From Algoriphagus aquimarinus (GTDB lineage: Bacteria; Bacteroidota; Bacteroidia; Cytophagales; Cyclobacteriaceae), in the NCBI RefSeq assembly GCF_900112005.1, contig NZ_FOKK01000004.1:253968-317967 (forward strand): DNA of 64,000 bases. The letters run 5' to 3'. The notes beneath the pieces were generated by a model. That model was not told the origin of the DNA and searched no databases. It was given only the letters and a program-made list of their open reading frames with translations. Position numbers and translations under genes: made by a program. Of the stretch, positions 50,755-60,012 are shown piece by piece (position 1 is the first letter of the stretch; every line of letters begins with the position of its first letter).

Positions 50755-51135
50755 TTAGGTAGTCGTGTTCGTCATATCACCAGGGTAATTGGCGTTCAAC
50801 ATATTCATAGTCTCGTGAGCTACTTTGATGTTGTACTCGTACGCAAGGCTCTTATAATTGACCAAATCGACTATGGTACCTATAAAACAAAGTCCAATGG
50901 TTAAAATATATAGAATACCTAAGCCAATCTGCCCAAGTATGAATCGATGCAAGCCTGCAAAGCCAAAAAAGCCTAACAAAGTCAAAATCAAAATCATCTG
51001 TGCGTCTTTTCTTCTGGCACGATAAACCTGTGCAAAAAGAGATGCCTGATCCTCATCCATATTCTTCATCAAACCCTGGATGTAGCCCAGTTCCATTCCT
51101 TCCAATTCAGGAAGATGTCTTAATACATTAGCCAT
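50755..51135 (-). CDS. TM2-domain protein
   Basis: A 126-residue membrane protein with a TM2 domain: LTLLGFFGFAGLHRFILGQI, then GLGILYILTIGLCFIGTIVD. The N-terminal segment is a charged region that probably lies in the cytoplasm. The stretch GLHRFILGQ with the downstream DLVN is the usual TM2 signature. It overlaps the upstream DUF2752 gene by 8 bases, so the two are coupled. Function unknown. Confidence 0.9.
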   Translation of the reverse strand: MANVLRHLPELEGMELGYIQGLMKNMDEDQASLFAQVYRARRKDAQMILILTLLGFFGFAGLHRFILGQIGLGILYILTIGLCFIGTIVDLVNYKSLAYEYNIKVAHETMNMLNANYPGDMTNTTT

Positions 51136-51433
51136 AATTGTGTGTTGTTTTTAAGTTTTTAATAAGTTGCCAGATTCTAGAAATAATAACCACATACGCC
51201 AGCAAAGCCAGTGGGTGCATGCTCCAGGAAGCTTGAAATTCTCCTCTTGCGAGTAAACTCATAGACCTTCCCAAGCCACAACCCGGACACCAATCAATCC
51301 CAAGTTGGCTCAGCGGACAGAGACTTAAGTGACTGCCTCCCTGAGGATCCAAGAGAAGGATCGCTGCTATACTGCCGATCCAAAAGATCAACTCTAGCGG
51401 CAAATTTGATATCCATTGGGTTATTACCTTCAT
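51128..51433 (-). CDS. DUF2752 membrane protein
   Basis: A small membrane protein of 101 residues with the DUF2752 cysteine signature: LCPLSQLGIDWCPGCGLGRS, then SMHPLALLAYVVIISRI. The three cysteines could bind a metal, but a function is not established. Its 3' end overlaps the TM2 gene by 8 bases; the pair recurs in this family. The frame reaches 51469, but the ATG at 51433 (MKVITQWISNLPLEL) is the better start. Confidence 0.9.
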   Translation of the reverse strand: MKVITQWISNLPLELIFWIGSIAAILLLDPQGGSHLSLCPLSQLGIDWCPGCGLGRSMSLLARGEFQASWSMHPLALLAYVVIISRIWQLIKNLKTTHNYG

Positions 51434-51648
51434 GTTCTGTTTAATTACGAAAAAGGTGCCATTCCCCAAACATAGCCTAAAACGGCGAATTTCGAAGGTT
51501 ATGCTATTTTCATGCTAAGTAAACGAACATCATTGTGTCCGAAACCGAACATAATATTCATCATTAATTCCAAAATGGCTTCATGTGTATTTTGACACTT
51601 ATAATTCGTCTTCATTTTGTATTTTGGCAATTCAATTTTGACTTATAA

Positions 51649-52527
51649 ATGAAATACTTCTTTGCTACTTGCTTCTTTTTATACTTAGCCAGTACTTTTC
51701 CCCTTCATGCACAGACTAGTACAGATCTTTGGGTTGTCAACACCAGTGGAAAAGGTGGTAAGTTGAAATTGCTACCTGAAACTGCTCATTCCCTTACTGA
51801 TCGTCCTGAATACGATAACCAACCTAATTTTATCAATGAATATCAGTTAGTATTTTCTGCTGCTGATGAAAATGGCAATCACGATATAATCGTCTATAAT
51901 TTCGAATCAGATAAATTCACCAATCTTTCCAAAACATCTGATCGAAGTGAATTCTCACCCAGCATTACTGATTGTGGAATGTATATAGCGGCAGTAGTCA
52001 TGGAGGAAGACAAAAAGCAGAGAATTTGGCTCTACCCTACCAATTTTGAACCAGCAGAACTACTCTACGACGACATTGAACCTGTGGGATATTACGACTG
52101 GTATGACAATAAAGCTGCAATGTTTGTACTAGGTGAGCCAAATAAATTAGTATATGCTAGAGGTAGAAATGATCTGATTGAAATAGATTCAGCAATCCAA
52201 CGATCAGTCAAGAAGCGCCCTAAGACATCTGAAATCACCTATATGGCAGGTCTGACTAATGGCCAGCCGGGTATTATTAAGAGCTATGATATAGAAAATG
52301 GAAATAGAGAAGTATATCTTTCGGGAATTTCAGGATCTCAGGATTTCTTATGGCTGGATAAAAACCACCTGATAATGGCTTCTGGCAATGAAATATTTAT
52401 AAGAAAGTATAATAACCCAGAATGGAAATCACTAGGTGTGATCAATTCCGTAACTCACGAAAATATTACCCGAATGGCTTATAGCGAAGATCTAAATGTG
52501 CTAGTAGTCACAATGAATAGAAAATAA
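51649..52527 (+). CDS. TolB-like propeller protein
   Basis: An exported protein of 292 residues. Signal peptide (FFLYLASTFPLHAQ), then WD40/TolB-like beta repeats (QLVFSAADENGNHDIIVYNF, FSPSITDCGMYIAAVVMEED, KQRIWLYPTNFEPAELLYDD). The pattern is of a periplasmic beta-propeller; a ligand is not identified. It lies 10 bases before an SMP-30-family gene on the same strand and is probably co-transcribed with it. Confidence 0.8.
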   Translation: MKYFFATCFFLYLASTFPLHAQTSTDLWVVNTSGKGGKLKLLPETAHSLTDRPEYDNQPNFINEYQLVFSAADENGNHDIIVYNFESDKFTNLSKTSDRSEFSPSITDCGMYIAAVVMEEDKKQRIWLYPTNFEPAELLYDDIEPVGYYDWYDNKAAMFVLGEPNKLVYARGRNDLIEIDSAIQRSVKKRPKTSEITYMAGLTNGQPGIIKSYDIENGNREVYLSGISGSQDFLWLDKNHLIMASGNEIFIRKYNNPEWKSLGVINSVTHENITRMAYSEDLNVLVVTMNRK

Positions 52528-52537
52528 CAATAACACT

Positions 52538-53452
52538 ATGAACCCTATTAAATCAACCCTTTGCATAGCAGCACTTTTGATTGGTGCCCAAGCTTTCTCT
52601 CAAGAAATAGAAGACAAAAAAGGCATTGTCGCTAAAAATGCACAACTAGTAAAAGTTCAAGATGGCTTTGAATTCACAGAAGGTCCGGCAGTAAATCGCT
52701 TTGGAGATGTTTATTTCACAGACCAACCAAATAACCGTATTCATAAGTGGAATGCTATATCCAATGAAGTAAGTGTATTCAAAGAAGATGCAGGAAGATC
52801 AAACGGAATGTATTTTATGCTAGACGGAACTTTGGTTACCTGCGCTGACAACAAAAATGAGCTTTGGGCTTTTGATACCGATGGAAATCCTGAAGTATGG
52901 ATCACTGCTTTCAAAGGCAAAAAACTGAATGGTCCAAATGATCTATGGATACGTCCTAAAGGAGGTATATATTTTACAGATCCTCTTTATGCCCGCCCGT
53001 ATTGGGAAGGCCGTGGCGAAGAGTCTGAGCAAGATGGCCAGAATGTTTACTTCTTATCAGCTGACAGAACCGAACTCTTCAAAGTTGCTGATGATCTGGT
53101 AAAACCAAATGGAATTGTTGGAACCCCTGATAGTAAGTACCTTTTTGTCTCTGACATAGGTGCAAAGAAAACCTATAAATACGAAGTTCGTGAAGATGGC
53201 TACTTGATTAATAAGACTCTTTTTTGCGAAATGGGGTCTGATGGTATGGCGATCGATGACAGAGGGAACGTTTACCTCACTGGAGATGGAGTAACAGTTT
53301 TCAATAGAAATGGTGAGCAAATTGCACATATCCCAGTTCCGGCTAAGTGGACTGCCAATGTCGTATTTGGTGCACTTGACAGAAAAACACTCTTTATTAC
53401 GGCCATGGATGCCGTCTATACTCTTCAGATGAAAACTAGAGGAGTTTGGTAA
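52538..53452 (+). CDS. SMP-30/gluconolactonase-family protein
   Basis: A secreted six-bladed propeller of the SMP-30 family, in which known members are calcium-dependent lactonases. It has a signal peptide (LLIGAQAFSQ), then FEFTEGPAVNRFGDVYFTDQ (metal-ligand Glu), GRSNGMYFMLDGTLVTCADN, LNGPNDLWIRPKGGIYFTDP and LVKPNGIVGTPDSKYLFVSD (metal-site Asn and Asp). Full length at 304 residues. Second gene of the pair with the TolB-like protein. The lactone is not known. Confidence 0.94.
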   Translation: MNPIKSTLCIAALLIGAQAFSQEIEDKKGIVAKNAQLVKVQDGFEFTEGPAVNRFGDVYFTDQPNNRIHKWNAISNEVSVFKEDAGRSNGMYFMLDGTLVTCADNKNELWAFDTDGNPEVWITAFKGKKLNGPNDLWIRPKGGIYFTDPLYARPYWEGRGEESEQDGQNVYFLSADRTELFKVADDLVKPNGIVGTPDSKYLFVSDIGAKKTYKYEVREDGYLINKTLFCEMGSDGMAIDDRGNVYLTGDGVTVFNRNGEQIAHIPVPAKWTANVVFGALDRKTLFITAMDAVYTLQMKTRGVW

Positions 53453-53511
53453 AATAAGCCCAGGAAAGTATTAACTACTGTTTACTAACTTCCCTATTTA
53501 CCAAAAAATAG

Positions 53512-53563
53512 AAATCCCGGAAAGGAAGCTTTTACTCAGCCTCTTCTCCGGGATTTATTTTTA
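53512..53563 (+). terminator. Terminator after the SMP-30 gene
   Basis: AAATCCCGG (53512-53520) pairs with CCGGGATTT (53548-53556), followed by ATTTTTAT. The loop is 27 bases, so it is a looser structure. Confidence 0.65.
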
Positions 53564-53623
53564 TACAATCCTAAAAGATTCTCTTTTTAAATGAACCAAG
53601 GGATTACAAAGAATTAAAAAAAA

Positions 53624-54958
53624 TTAGAAAATACCGATGTAGTGATTTCCTGGCTGATTTACCAAAGTAGCACCTTTAGTAGCCACACCGGTATTACTAT
53701 TAAGGATATAAATATTACCATCCTTACCTACAGGAGTTACAGCCATATACACGTCTATACCATCCACTACAAAACCTTGGTACTGGTTGAATTCCAAATC
53801 AGCATCATATGGCATGTCAACAATAGAAGCAGTTCTAGCATCTAAATCCATCCATACCACAAAACCATTTTCTGCTCCATCATGAGAGATAAGCGCAAAT
53901 GCTTTTCCATCTTGAGCATATTGCCACGCTTCGATAGTTACCCCACTTAAACCTAAAGCATGGTTCAAGCTAAATACATAAGAATCATCATATACATTGC
54001 TCTGATTGATTCTTAGGATATACGAACCCGCAGGATCTCTTTCAGTAGCTTGGTAAATATTCCCATCATCACCTAAGTAGCTGTAGTGACTTCTGTAGCC
54101 ACTATTGTCACCATGTCCGACTGTTGAGTTGATTACAGAAGGGTTGGCAAAAGACGGATAATCTACTACCACAGACTTAGAACCCAATCTCTCGTAGTCA
54201 CCTTCAGTTTCACCTGTAGCCACATTGTATTTTCTCATCCAGGTACCAATGATCAGCTTATCGCCAGCTTTGTTCAATACAGAACCGTCCAATCTAAAAA
54301 TAGTATGACCTTCCGCCTCTTCTTCTTCAGTAAGTGGGATTTCGTATTGTACATAACTTCTAATAAGAGATTCCTGTAAATCTAGCGCAAGTACTGTAGC
54401 AACTCCTCTGTAATAAGCAAAAGCTGCATCTGGAGTATTTCCCGCTGGCGCATTGTTGGCTGCTATGTTAGCCATATTTAATGCAATACCAGTTTTGTCT
54501 CCATCATTCAATTTCAACCAACGCGGTGAAGTTCCTGCGTACTGTGAAATATTAACAGAAACATCAGATTGAACGAAGCTATCCCCACCATTCACGGTGT
54601 ATTTAGAGAACTCACCTCCATTGTCACCTGTGTAGGCAATATTGAAAAGTGTACTTCCATCTTCGGATGATTGAAGACGTGCAGTTCTATTAGACTTCAC
54701 TCCAAAACCTTCCGTATATACGCTGATCTGAGTTTCTGGATCTTTTGCTTCTTCTATGGACACAGAGTAAACCATAGTTCCACCATTACCATCACCTGGG
54801 TTATCAGCCATCAAAGCTCCTGCTACGGTGATGAATCTATCCTCTTGCTCTACAGGCGGTTCAATAGGATCACCCCCATTGTCATCACTGCAGCTTGAAA
54901 GCACAATTGTGCCCATTAATGCGCTCAGTGTTAAAAAGTTTAAAAATTGCTTTTTCAT
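53624..54958 (-). CDS. Envelope lipoprotein, DUF4374/XusB-like
   Basis: A lipoprotein of 444 residues (lipobox VLSSCS) with a low-complexity linker (DDNGGDPIEPPVEQED) and then many short beta repeats, as in seven- or eight-bladed propellers. The plan resembles DUF4374 proteins such as XusB, which bind siderophores outside the cell with a TonB receptor partner. It lies 39 bases downstream of a TonB receptor gene on the same strand, matching that pairing. A PepSY inner-membrane partner (XusC) is not visible here. Family assignment is moderate; ligand is inferred. Confidence 0.55.
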   Translation of the reverse strand: MKKQFLNFLTLSALMGTIVLSSCSDDNGGDPIEPPVEQEDRFITVAGALMADNPGDGNGGTMVYSVSIEEAKDPETQISVYTEGFGVKSNRTARLQSSEDGSTLFNIAYTGDNGGEFSKYTVNGGDSFVQSDVSVNISQYAGTSPRWLKLNDGDKTGIALNMANIAANNAPAGNTPDAAFAYYRGVATVLALDLQESLIRSYVQYEIPLTEEEEAEGHTIFRLDGSVLNKAGDKLIIGTWMRKYNVATGETEGDYERLGSKSVVVDYPSFANPSVINSTVGHGDNSGYRSHYSYLGDDGNIYQATERDPAGSYILRINQSNVYDDSYVFSLNHALGLSGVTIEAWQYAQDGKAFALISHDGAENGFVVWMDLDARTASIVDMPYDADLEFNQYQGFVVDGIDVYMAVTPVGKDGNIYILNSNTGVATKGATLVNQPGNHYIGIF

Positions 54959-54997
54959 AATTTACTTCTGGTTGATTAAAATTAATTGTTGGTTGAA

Positions 54998-57421
54998 TTA
55001 GAATTTGTTAATGGTATAATTGACTTTCAAATAAAAGCCTCTTCCAGGCTTTTGAACAGCAAAGTTGTCGAAGGCTTGCTGATCGAAAATGTTTCTCAAA
55101 TCTGCACTCACTACTAGTTTTTGGTTAGGGAAAATATAATTCATCCCGATGTCTTGGATGAATTGGCGAGGGGTTCTAAAGTCTTCGATTTCCAACCAGG
55201 TGGTATAGAATCTATCTACAAAACCTGCGCTGTAGTACAAATTCAGTGATGAGCGTTTTTGAAGTACATTTTTGAAAGCATACTGAACCGTTGTATTGAT
55301 AGTGAAAAATGGCTCATTAGGTAATTGCTGGTTGTAGTAAGTGTACTCTTTTCCGTTCGGATCATATTGAATGTTGAACACCGAATTGAACTTAGAGAAG
55401 TTTAGCAATACATCCAGATTATCTTTCCAAGTGTAGTTGATCTCACCCTCAAAGCCGATTGACTTTGTTTTCCCTAAATTCTCAAAGGGGTCAGTTTGAA
55501 CTGCATCGTTCAAGCGTGGGTTGATTTTCCTTACAATCTTATCCTTAGTATCCCTTAAGAAGCCCGAAACGTAGAATGAAAATTTGTTGGTAGGATTTAA
55601 GCTATAGGTGCCACTTCGTAAACCAATATTCAAGTTGTTGCTTACCTCAGGGCGTATATTTATGTTCTCAATAATATTTTCACTAGGACTACCAAAAATT
55701 TCATTTTCGGAAGGCATTCTTACAGCTTTTTCAGCTGAAACAAGGAACGTTAAATTTTGCTTCAATTTATAGGAAGTCGCTAATCCATAGCCTGGAGTTG
55801 AATTGTTACTAGACACACGATCTTCACCTTTAATCTGCTCTCCATTTGAAGTAATCAGAATAGGATCCATCCGATCAATTTTCTGTTGATAGTATTTCCC
55901 AAAAAGATTGGCTTTAAACCGAGATTCAAAAAGCGTCGCCTCATAAGCCAGCGCAGAGACATTTTTCGTTAAGTCACGTGTACCTATAAATTCTCTTTCA
56001 ATAGCTGATTTCAAATCGTCACGCTCCGTTCTATCGATTGTATAGTACATGTGATTGAAAACTAATCTATGTTTTTCAGAAAAATCATAAATAGCTCCTC
56101 CTCTAAAAGTGGAGATACTTCTATTAATATGATTAATTGTTGGTGCCCCTTGCTGTGCACCGCTTGGTCTCAAAATTGGATCTCCATTGAGACCAATACT
56201 CTGCTCGCCAAACCAATCATAATTCCAACGCACCGTGTCATTCACAACTTCCTTTCTATCTGAAATCATTCCATTGAAATTCACTTCAAGTCCCTTGGTC
56301 AGAAAGTTAGATTTAGAATAGGCAACACTTACAACATTTGCCTGAGACTCCGTGAAGCGACCTTTGTAAGGTATAGTCATGTATGTCCCATGCTGAATCT
56401 CGTTGTAATCATCCGAGACATTGTATCCAATTAAAAATTGATCAGCCCATTTGACATCAGTAAATCCTACTTGGATATTGGCACCAATTGATTTGTAAGC
56501 ATCGTTGAAACGCTTGGCTCTGACATATTCATAGCGACCGTTAGGAAGAATATTTCTTACGAATTTCCCCCAGACCTCGTAATCATTGTCTGAGTAGTTA
56601 TAAAACCCAGAACCTTTTACTGTAAAACCTGAATTGGAATTGCGGAATGATCCACTCATATTGGCTTGCAGCGTATTGAATGAACCATAGGACAGAGAAG
56701 CTGTCAGATTGTTCATCGCTCCTTTTTTCAGTATTACATTGATCGCTCCACCCAAAGCATCATCAGCCAAATGAGCTGGAATCACTCCTTTGTAGACCTC
56801 AATTCGCTCTATCAAAGCCGGAGGAATGCTATTTAGACTAAAGGATCCACCATAAGTGGAGATGGGTACTCCGTCTATAAATATTCGGACAGAATTACCA
56901 GACATACCATTCAGATTATAGGAAACTTGCGAACCCAAACCGCCATTTTGGCGAACTCGAACTCCTACTGATCTATTCAGTAAATCATTGGTTTGTAGTG
57001 ATTGAAGAGATGCCTTCTTCGTTTCTATCACGTTTACTGCAAAACCTGTTGCTTCAATTTCACTTTTGTGAGACTCTCCTTCTACAATTACCTCGTCCAA
57101 CTCACTATCCTCAGCGCGCTTGAGTGTAGTTGAAAGCTTTAGGTTTGTCTTATCTATATGTATACTAAAATCATGTTTTTGGATTTCTATGCTACTCACA
57201 TTGACCTGATATGGTCCAAAAGGAATATCCGTGAGCTCATATCTACCTCTTTCATCAGAAAGGGTATGTTTTTTAATGGACTGAATAAATACAGATGCAT
57301 AGGCAACAGGGGCGCCATCATCGAAAGTCAAAGTTCCTGAGATTTTCCCGGTTTGGGAAAAAGCCAAATCAGAAATTAAAACGTTCAACGTAAAAAATAA
57401 TAGAGTAAAACTTGTTTTCAT
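54998..57421 (-). CDS. TonB-dependent receptor, probable siderophore type
   Basis: An outer-membrane importer of 807 residues. A signal peptide (VLISDLAFSQ) precedes a carboxypeptidase-like N-terminal domain (KISGTLTFDDGAPVAYASVF). The plug domain shows LNRSVGVRVRQNGGLGSQVS, NLNGMSGNSVRIFIDGVPIS and RIEVYKGVIPAHLADDALGG. The barrel ends near KPGRGFYLKVNYTINKF with a terminal Phe. The plug features are those of FecA/BtuB-type receptors, not SusC. Downstream lipoprotein and two upstream palindromes suggest an iron-regulated uptake pair. Confidence 0.93.
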   Translation of the reverse strand: MKTSFTLLFFTLNVLISDLAFSQTGKISGTLTFDDGAPVAYASVFIQSIKKHTLSDERGRYELTDIPFGPYQVNVSSIEIQKHDFSIHIDKTNLKLSTTLKRAEDSELDEVIVEGESHKSEIEATGFAVNVIETKKASLQSLQTNDLLNRSVGVRVRQNGGLGSQVSYNLNGMSGNSVRIFIDGVPISTYGGSFSLNSIPPALIERIEVYKGVIPAHLADDALGGAINVILKKGAMNNLTASLSYGSFNTLQANMSGSFRNSNSGFTVKGSGFYNYSDNDYEVWGKFVRNILPNGRYEYVRAKRFNDAYKSIGANIQVGFTDVKWADQFLIGYNVSDDYNEIQHGTYMTIPYKGRFTESQANVVSVAYSKSNFLTKGLEVNFNGMISDRKEVVNDTVRWNYDWFGEQSIGLNGDPILRPSGAQQGAPTINHINRSISTFRGGAIYDFSEKHRLVFNHMYYTIDRTERDDLKSAIEREFIGTRDLTKNVSALAYEATLFESRFKANLFGKYYQQKIDRMDPILITSNGEQIKGEDRVSSNNSTPGYGLATSYKLKQNLTFLVSAEKAVRMPSENEIFGSPSENIIENINIRPEVSNNLNIGLRSGTYSLNPTNKFSFYVSGFLRDTKDKIVRKINPRLNDAVQTDPFENLGKTKSIGFEGEINYTWKDNLDVLLNFSKFNSVFNIQYDPNGKEYTYYNQQLPNEPFFTINTTVQYAFKNVLQKRSSLNLYYSAGFVDRFYTTWLEIEDFRTPRQFIQDIGMNYIFPNQKLVVSADLRNIFDQQAFDNFAVQKPGRGFYLKVNYTINKF

Positions 57422-57458
57422 GTGCCGCCTGAGGTGAATCTGACAGCAAAATTAGAGT

Positions 57459-57481
57459 TTAATTATAATTAATCTAAATAA
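57459..57481 (-). promoter_or_regulatory. Palindromic operator candidate 1
   Basis: TTAATTATAATTAA (57459-57472) is a perfect palindrome, followed by TCTAAATAA (57473-57481). It is 38 bases before the TonB receptor start. An AT-rich palindrome with TCTAAAT resembles Fur-box half sites, which is an inference. Confidence 0.45.
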
Positions 57482-57558
57482 GGATTGTAAAAAACTTGTC
57501 TCTATCCTAAGGCTACATTCTCAAAACGAGGATAGCTCACTGTATTTCACACGATTAG

Positions 57559-57581
57559 TTATTTGTAAATAATCTAAATAA
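57559..57581 (-). promoter_or_regulatory. Palindromic operator candidate 2
   Basis: TTATTTGTAAATAA (57559-57572) is a near-perfect palindrome, again followed by TCTAAATAA (57573-57581). It is exactly 100 bases from operator candidate 1. Confidence 0.4.
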
Positions 57582-57645
57582 AAAATTAGAAAAATAAATT
57601 CGACTAGCAGAATCCTACTTCTGATAGCCGAATTAGAAGTATTAC

Positions 57646-58356
57646 TTAGTTGCAATCATTTCCATCTACATCACAAGCTTCCCCATCACCTTCGGCGATT
57701 TCAAGACTTGGAAGGGTTTTAGCAAATTCATTCCAGGCTTTTGACAAAGTCTGATCAAAAACCTCATCCGGTTGTGCCCCTGATATCCCGAATTTCCTAT
57801 CTAATACGAAGAAAGGAACTCCCTTCACTCCTATTGTTCGGGATTCGTAGATATCTTGTTCTACTGCATCTTTGAATTGTTCAGAGGCTAACATTTGTCT
57901 GATTACCTCTTCTTCTAAACCAACTTCTTTTCCCAAAGAAACAAGCGTGTCAACATCGTCAACATTCAACCCATCCGTAAAATAAGATTTCAGTAAAATC
58001 TCTTTCATCTCTCCTCCTTTGCCTGATTCTTTGGCTAAATGGATCAACCGATGTGAATTCATCGTATTTGCAACGACCGTTTTTCCCATCTGAAAGTCCA
58101 AACCTTCTGCTGCAGCCATGTTCACCACGTTATCCGTGATTTCTAAAGTTTGCTCCATTGACCAGCCTTTAGACTTGGAAAGATGCTCCAGCGTATTTAA
58201 CGAAGGGTCTGTAACCTGATCCGGATTAAGCTGAAAGCTTTTCCATTCAATCTCGATTTTATCTTTGAAAGGCGAATTATTGATCGCCTTTTCCATTTTT
58301 CTTTTACCGATGTAGCAGAAAGGGCAAACTACATCTGACCATATTTCTATTTTCAT
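57646..58356 (-). CDS. DsbA/FrnE-family thiol oxidoreductase
   Basis: A thioredoxin-fold oxidoreductase of the FrnE (DsbA-like) group. The active site is CPFC (residues 11-14 in WSDVVCPFCYIGKRKM). The inserted helical domain follows, with ANTMNSHRLIHLAKESGKG, and the cis-Pro loop is GVKGVPFFVLDRKFGISGAQ. Two more cysteines lie at the end (GEACDVDGNDCN). There is no signal peptide, so it acts in the cytoplasm. Full length at 236 residues; single gene. Confidence 0.93.
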   Translation of the reverse strand: MKIEIWSDVVCPFCYIGKRKMEKAINNSPFKDKIEIEWKSFQLNPDQVTDPSLNTLEHLSKSKGWSMEQTLEITDNVVNMAAAEGLDFQMGKTVVANTMNSHRLIHLAKESGKGGEMKEILLKSYFTDGLNVDDVDTLVSLGKEVGLEEEVIRQMLASEQFKDAVEQDIYESRTIGVKGVPFFVLDRKFGISGAQPDEVFDQTLSKAWNEFAKTLPSLEIAEGDGEACDVDGNDCN

Positions 58357-58418
58357 AGCTAGATTCTTTAATTAACTTATGATGAAATAGAAATTAAGCC
58401 AAAAGAGTTCAGCCAATT

Positions 58419-58574
58419 TTGAAAACCAAAGAATGTCCTTCCTGCGCGATGGAAATAGATTCCAAAGCGAAGATTTGCCCAATCTGCAAGTTTGAATTTC
58501 CTCAGCGATCCCCTTGGATCACTTGGTTAGCTATTATCTTATTGATAGTTTGGATCTTCAGCTATATACTTTAA
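58419..58574 (+). CDS. Small zinc-ribbon membrane protein (51 residues)
   Basis: An open frame starting at TTG 58419 and ending TAA 58572-58574. The product starts (M)KTKECPSCAMEIDSKAKICP, with a second CPIC, so the four cysteines form a zinc ribbon (CPSC and CPIC). It then has one hydrophobic segment (WLAIILLIVWIFSYIL). No ATG precedes the first Cys pair, so a TTG start is needed to keep the zinc site. An AGAG lies 12 bases upstream. Common small-protein type in Bacteroidota; function unknown. Confidence 0.5.
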   Translation: MKTKECPSCAMEIDSKAKICPICKFEFPQRSPWITWLAIILLIVWIFSYIL

Positions 58575-58629
58575 TCTGAAAATCCACAAAGATGCCAGTA
58601 GCCAAAATCCCTTTGCTCTTCCGGCCAGT

Positions 58630-58660
58630 TGACGGAAGACGGGTGACCGAAGCGGCCTCA
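58630..58660. repeat. TGAGGC..CTTCGGTC dispersed repeat, copy B
   Basis: On the minus strand this reads TGAGGCCGCTTCGGTC followed by ACCCGTCTTCCGTCA; it relates to copy A at 29956-29981 in opposite orientation. It lies between the zinc-ribbon gene and the aminotransferase gene. Confidence 0.4.
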
Positions 58661-58752
58661 GTGATAGTGTTAACCAAATCATATTATACTTTGGTCTCTA
58701 ATGCTGGCAAAAAACTGGAGAGACATATACTTTAATAAACACATCTACATCT

Positions 58753-60012
58753 ATGAATAAGCGTAAATTTTTAAAGTCTTTGACCTTCCTTGGAATCGGC
58801 ACAGGATCATTTTTCTCTGCGAAAAATGCCACTGCTAAAACTATAGCTGAGATAGATCCTAATGCGGCTGACTTTTGGGATCAAATCCGCGCTGCTTACA
58901 AATTGAAGCCCGATTACATTAATCTCGAGAATGGTTATTACTGCTTTTTGCCAGAAGAAACCCTAGAAAACTACATCAAGCATCTCAGAGAAGTCAATTA
59001 TCAAGCTTCAAGCTATATGCGTACGGTACAGTGGGACAACAAAGCCAAAAGTGCAGCGATGGTTGCAGAATTAATTGGTGCTTCATCAGAAGAAGTTGTG
59101 CTTACCCGAAACACGACAGAATCTATTGACATAATAATCTCTGGCTACCCATGGAAAGCAGGCGATGAAGCAATTGTATCCAATCAAGACTATGAAAGTT
59201 TGCTCAATATGTTTGAGTTGGCAGAAAGGCGCTATGGAATCAAAGTCAAAAGAATAGACATACCCATGCATCCAAAAGATGATGCAGAAATAGTAGCCGT
59301 CTATGAGAAAGCGATCACCCCCAAAACCAAACTGATGATGGTCCCTCATATTGTCAATATCACAGGCCATATTTTGCCCGTGAGGAAAATTGCTGATATG
59401 GCCCATGGACATGGTGTAGAAATAATGTTAGACGGAGCTCACGCAGTAGGACATTTTGATTTCAATATATCAGAATTGAATTGTGATTATTACGGGTGTA
59501 GCTTACACAAGTGGTTGAGTGTCCCTCTTGGTTGCGGAATGCTTTATGTCAAAAAAGGAAAGAGCCAGCAAATCCGGCCTCTTCTTGCTCCTTATGAATT
59601 GGATCAAAAGACACTTCTTAACCTGAATCACACAGGTACACATGCCGTTTCCACAGATTTGTCGGTGATCGATGCGGTCAACTTCTTAAATAAAATGGGC
59701 AGCAAACGAAAAGAAGAGCGATTGAGATACATACAGCGCTATTGGTCTGACCAGGTTCGTGATTTGCCAGGAGTAAATGTCAATACACCTAAAGATCCTC
59801 ACCGCTCTTGTGCCATTGCAAATGTGGGCCTTGATGCAATGAGTCCAGCAGATATGGCTAAGACTTTAATTGAAAAGTATCAGATATTTACCGTTGCAAT
59901 AAATGGTGCTGGCGGAGTGAATGGTTGCAGAATCACTCCCAATGTATATACATCAGAAGCTGAAATGGACAAATTTGTCACTGCTTTGAAGGAAATGTCA
60001 GGGAATGCATAA
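58753..60012 (+). CDS. PLP-dependent class V aminotransferase-fold protein
   Basis: An exported PLP enzyme related to isopenicillin-N epimerase and cysteine desulfurases. It starts MNKRKFLKSLTFLGIGTGSF, a Tat-like or Sec-like leader with Lys-Arg in place of Arg-Arg. The PLP region has MLDGAHAVGHFDFNISEL, and the Lys is in YYGCSLHKWLSVPLGCGML. The N-terminal YINLENGYYCFLPEETLEN and the TRNTTESIDIIISGYPW segments fit the epimerase-like subgroup. Full length at 419 residues. The substrate is unknown. Confidence 0.9.
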   Translation: MNKRKFLKSLTFLGIGTGSFFSAKNATAKTIAEIDPNAADFWDQIRAAYKLKPDYINLENGYYCFLPEETLENYIKHLREVNYQASSYMRTVQWDNKAKSAAMVAELIGASSEEVVLTRNTTESIDIIISGYPWKAGDEAIVSNQDYESLLNMFELAERRYGIKVKRIDIPMHPKDDAEIVAVYEKAITPKTKLMMVPHIVNITGHILPVRKIADMAHGHGVEIMLDGAHAVGHFDFNISELNCDYYGCSLHKWLSVPLGCGMLYVKKGKSQQIRPLLAPYELDQKTLLNLNHTGTHAVSTDLSVIDAVNFLNKMGSKRKEERLRYIQRYWSDQVRDLPGVNVNTPKDPHRSCAIANVGLDAMSPADMAKTLIEKYQIFTVAINGAGGVNGCRITPNVYTSEAEMDKFVTALKEMSGNA

